A stretch of 8,455 nucleotides of DNA from Hyphomicrobiales bacterium (GTDB lineage: Bacteria > Pseudomonadota > Alphaproteobacteria > Rhizobiales > Beijerinckiaceae), in contig PXAW01000220.1 of assembly GCA_003567055.1 (NCBI GenBank), positions 1-8,455 of the forward strand, written 5' to 3'. Below, piece by piece: positions 6,696 to 8,455 of the stretch (its first letter is position 1; every line of letters begins with the position of its first letter). Made by a program: the position numbers and the translations under genes. Under the pieces are notes generated by a model that did no database searches, was not told where the DNA came from, and saw only the letters and a list, made by a program, of their open reading frames with translations.

Positions 6696-7112
6696 TTACG
6701 GAATGAGCGGGATCAGATCCGTGACCTCCGCCCTGAGCGTGTCACCATCGCGCCGGAGTTTGCCTTTGACCTCCGCCGCCACGGTTCCAGCCGGATTTCC
6801 GCTGCCTTTGAATGCAAGATAAATCACTCCGGAAGCCTCGAAGAGCACAGGTTTCCCGGCGTGATCGTCACGCAGATATATACCCTCCGGCACGACGTCG
6901 AAGCCGTCATAGCGCGCCTCAGGATCGTGTGCGTCCAGCGTTATCCAGAAATCGGGAAGACCGTCCGGTGGGGTAAAAACCCGGACAGCCGAGGTTATGG
7001 CCTTGTACTCCTCAGCCGATCGAACCCGGCGCAGCGCAGAGGCTTCGGCTATCGGGCCGGTCGTGCTTCGCGGATTGCGAGGGCGACCAGTCGTCAAGAA
7101 CTGCGATAGCAT
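6696..7112 (-). CDS. Hypothetical protein, coupled partner of the FRG-domain protein
   Basis: I do not recognise this family. From the ATG at 7112 it has 138 residues: an Arg/Thr/Pro-rich, probably disordered N terminus (about 1-30), a short helix-like stretch (RRVRSAEEYKAITSAVRVF), then an alternating hydrophobic/polar pattern suggesting a small beta-rich domain (DFWITLDAHDPEARYDGFDV, GIYLRDDHAGKPVLFEASGV, YLAFKG, and VAAEVKGKLRR to the C-terminal LIPLIP). No signal peptide, membrane helix or cysteines are visible. GAGGTGA, a near-perfect Shine-Dalgarno sequence, lies 5 nt before this ATG and contains the stop codon of the FRG gene. An alternative GTG at 7121 overlaps that stop (GTGA) and would add three residues. 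Either way translation is tightly coupled. The tight pairing suggests an antitoxin, immunity or effector-partner role, but that is inference only. Confidence 0.75.
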   Translation of the reverse strand: MLSQFLTTGRPRNPRSTTGPIAEASALRRVRSAEEYKAITSAVRVFTPPDGLPDFWITLDAHDPEARYDGFDVVPEGIYLRDDHAGKPVLFEASGVIYLAFKGSGNPAGTVAAEVKGKLRRDGDTLRAEVTDLIPLIP

Positions 7113-7117
7113 GCCGG

Positions 7118-7819
7118 TCACCTCACGACTTCCAAACCGATTGACTGATCATACTGCCAATGCAAACGCCTGCCAATGCCGTCGACGTCACCCATGATGC
7201 GCTGCGCATCAAATCCGAAATAGAACAAGCGTTCCTGAAAATAGTTACGCTGATTGAACGGGATGATGAAACGCAGATCAGATCGCGTCGGGTCACGATG
7301 ATCGAGAATCGGTTCAGTCGGATCAGCGTGGACACTGAACAGCCCGCTTTGGCTGGAGATCCGATATGTGAAGAAGCGAGGCAGAACAAATCCCGTCCCG
7401 CAGGAAAACGGATCTGTCTCGACATCCGTTTGAATGATTTCATCAGATGCAAGAGATTTCGCGATCAGAACCGGATTTCCACCGCGTCCCTTCGTGTTGA
7501 CGGCGAAATAGGCGGCCACCAGAGGATTGCTCGTCCAGTCCATGAGCCGCGTCGGGGCACCATGATGCTGGGCCAGCCCGAGCGTATCCCAGTCGTTGAG
7601 TGGTTCGGTTGAGCTAAGGAATTCAGTTACGCGTCGGCGAAATATGTCGAGAACTGCCAGTTCACTCGTTGAACTGTACGAGTTGCTGCGCCCGATAGTC
7701 GGTATCAGGTCAAAAGCGCTATCGCCGAGGCCGCGGAAAACCCAGCGACCGTTGGTGAACCGTTCCGTCCAGGCCAGAAAGTCGCGCCAGGCCGTTTCAC
7801 GTTGGGACCCCCGTTCCAA
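7118..7819 (-). CDS. FRG-domain protein, putative defence or toxin component
   Basis: The FRG domain family (named for its Phe-Arg-Gly motif) has no settled biochemical function; members are frequent in accessory and defence-type gene clusters. From the TTG start the product has 233 residues and consists almost entirely of the domain: WVFRGLGD with the FRG at 28-30, LIPTIGR at 38-44, the core AQHHGAPTRLMDWTSNPL (83-100) leading into VAAYFAV, then SSQSGLFSVHADPTEPIL (155-172), and a C-terminal DVDGIGRRLHW segment. All family blocks are present, so it appears intact. The TTG at 7819 is chosen because GGAGG lies 5 nt upstream; an in-frame TTG at 7843 would add eight residues. There is no secretion signal. 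Codon use is less GC-rich than in the flanking genes, suggesting transfer. It is first in a two-gene operon. Confidence 0.85.
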   Translation of the reverse strand: MERGSQRETAWRDFLAWTERFTNGRWVFRGLGDSAFDLIPTIGRSNSYSSTSELAVLDIFRRRVTEFLSSTEPLNDWDTLGLAQHHGAPTRLMDWTSNPLVAAYFAVNTKGRGGNPVLIAKSLASDEIIQTDVETDPFSCGTGFVLPRFFTYRISSQSGLFSVHADPTEPILDHRDPTRSDLRFIIPFNQRNYFQERLFYFGFDAQRIMGDVDGIGRRLHWQYDQSIGLEVVR

Positions 7820-7832
7820 CTGCTCCTCCCTT

Positions 7833-7884
7833 GATCCCCTCAAGGGGTATCCGTTGGCATTGCAGAAAGCGCGCTTAAATTATA
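7833..7884 (-). promoter_or_regulatory. Putative promoter and operator-like palindromes of the FRG operon
   Basis: On the minus strand a perfect -10 hexamer, TATAAT, lies at 7879-7884 in an AT-rich patch; no good -35 is seen 16-18 nt further upstream. Directly downstream, over the expected transcription start, is the perfect 10-bp palindrome AAGCGCGCTT (7867-7876). A second inverted repeat, CCCCT-CA-AGGGG with flanking GAT/ATC, lies at 7833-7851 in the leader, just before the ribosome binding site. Such palindromes at +1 and in the leader are typical repressor-site positions. The regulation is inferred. Confidence 0.4.
7851..7865. repeat. Right copy of imperfect direct repeat flanking the FRG cassette
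   Basis: CCGTTGGCATTGCAG, 31 nt upstream of the FRG start, is in the same orientation as CCGTGGGATTGCAG at 6651-6664. It shows thirteen identical positions, one substitution and one indel. The putative -10 of the FRG operon lies outside this repeat, so if the repeats mark an insertion, the cassette would use a flanking promoter. Confidence 0.35.
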
Positions 7885-8035
7885 AAATGTCACACAAAGC
7901 AATTATATATTGAATTTTCCAGTCAGCGCAGCCCCCCGCCCTCCAACCCCTCGCATCCGTCCTTCCCCGTTCCGCCTCGCCGCGCTAAACAAGCGCAGCC
8001 GCCGCGCGGCGGGTCGCAACGGGGACAATCGATCG
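7885..8035. other. Divergent FRG/ligA intergenic region
   Basis: The left part (7885-7920) is AT-rich and includes a near-palindromic CAATTATATATTG at 7900-7912. The right part (7921-8035) is pyrimidine-rich and then GC-rich, containing a perfect 14-bp palindrome CCGCCGCGCGGCGG at 7999-8012, 23 nt before the ligA start. No clear ligA promoter was found; GGGGA at 8021-8025 is a weak ribosome-binding candidate. The abrupt base-composition change near 7920 may mark the edge of acquired DNA. Confidence 0.35.
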
Positions 8036-8455
8036 ATGGCAAGCCGCTCCATCAGTGCCGATATCGCAGTCACGGAACTCACCGAGCGCCAGGCGCGCAA
8101 CGAGTACAAGCGCCTCTCGCAGGAGATCGCGCGCCATGACGAGCTCTATCATGGTGAGGATGCGCCGCAGATCACGGATGCGGAATATGATGCCCTGCGC
8201 AAGCGGCTGGTCGATCTGGAGAATGCGCATCCCGCGCTGATCGGTGGCGATTCGCCGGGTGTGGGCGCCAAGCCTTCCGAAAAATTCGCCAAGGTGCGCC
8301 ACAGCGTGCCGATGCTCTCCCTCGACAATGCTTTCGACGACGAGGAGGTGCAGGATTTCGTCGCACGGGTGCGTCGCTTCCTCAATCTCGGCGACAGCCC
8401 GCTGACCTTCACCGCGGAGCCCAAGATCGACGGGCTCTCGCTCGCCTTGCGCTAT
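8036..8455 (+). CDS. ligA: NAD-dependent DNA ligase LigA (5' part, runs off the right edge)
   Basis: The first 140 codons of bacterial DNA ligase, the NAD+-dependent enzyme that seals nicks in replication and repair. Residues 24-60 form the NMN-binding Ia domain, with [17 protein letters not shown] and then [17 protein letters not shown]. The adenylation domain begins with [17 protein letters not shown] and [10 protein letters not shown]. The nucleotidyltransferase motif EPKIDGLSL is complete at 128-136, with the adenylated lysine at K130. The gene is truncated only by the window edge. The ATG is preceded by weak purine-rich sequence; there are about 14 residues ahead of the conserved start of the fold, as in other alphaproteobacterial ligases. 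It is divergent from the FRG operon. Confidence 0.96.
   Translation, partial: MASRSISADIAVTELTERQARNEYKRLSQEIARHDELYHGEDAPQITDAEYDALRKRLVDLENAHPALIGGDSPGVGAKPSEKFAKVRHSVPMLSLDNAFDDEEVQDFVARVRRFLNLGDSPLTFTAEPKIDGLSLALRY

Noticed and set aside
6480..7109. Open frame of 209 codons on the + strand opposite the small FRG partner
   Set aside because: The opposite strand has the coupled start and Shine-Dalgarno sequence; this frame spans the trcR promoter and leader and has no family resemblance.
7160..7612. Open frame of 150 codons on the + strand opposite the FRG gene
   Set aside because: The minus-strand frame carries every conserved FRG block, so this is an antisense shadow.
7900..7912. TATATT at 7906-7911 as a -10 box for ligA
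   Set aside because: No -35-like hexamer lies at suitable distance on the + strand, and the site is about 125 nt from ligA. It is more simply part of the AT-rich patch.
7985..8302. Open frame of 105 codons on the - strand over the start of ligA
   Set aside because: It is antisense to the conserved LigA N terminus, with no independent support.

Overview
The window is a GC-rich, densely packed stretch of alphaproteobacterial chromosome, probably from the order Hyphomicrobiales (Rhizobiales). The main evidence is a gene of the DUF1013/TrcR family, which I know only from Alphaproteobacteria, together with the compact pgsA-moaD-moaE operon and the style of the metW, methylmalonyl-CoA mutase and methylcrotonyl-CoA carboxylase proteins. 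The assignment below class level is inference.

Layout, left to right. (1) The 3' part of metW (+) runs in from the left edge. After a 99-nt gap that holds a long imperfect hairpin comes a complete gene for the small, non-cobalamin-binding subunit of methylmalonyl-CoA mutase (+). (2) Convergent with it, 26 nt away, is mccB (-), the carboxyltransferase subunit of methylcrotonyl-CoA carboxylase. (3) Upstream of mccB on the same strand is a tight pgsA-moaD-moaE operon (-): phosphatidylglycerophosphate synthase followed by the two subunits of molybdopterin synthase. (4) Next is trcR (-), with its own ribosome binding site and a plausible sigma70-type promoter. (5) At 6696-7819 (-) is a two-gene accessory cassette: an FRG-domain protein and, translationally coupled to it, a protein of about 138 residues that I do not recognise. 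Codon use in the FRG gene is visibly less GC-rich than in its neighbours, and the DNA upstream of it is AT-rich. (6) The 5' end of ligA (+), NAD-dependent DNA ligase, runs off the right edge and is divergent from the cassette.

Functionally, mutA and mccB both belong to acyl-CoA catabolism: propionyl-/methylmalonyl-CoA to succinyl-CoA, and leucine degradation. Neither catalytic partner (mutB, mccA) is in view. metW, pgsA, moaD/E, trcR and ligA are core functions in methionine metabolism, phospholipid synthesis, molybdenum cofactor synthesis, cell-cycle transcription and replication/repair. The FRG pair is the only part that looks accessory and is the best candidate for an undescribed system. 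It is a two-gene unit sandwiched between core genes, translation of the second gene is coupled to the first, operator-like palindromes lie in its leader, and an imperfect direct repeat of about 15 bp brackets it. No RNA genes, CRISPR arrays, insertion sequences or phage genes were seen.
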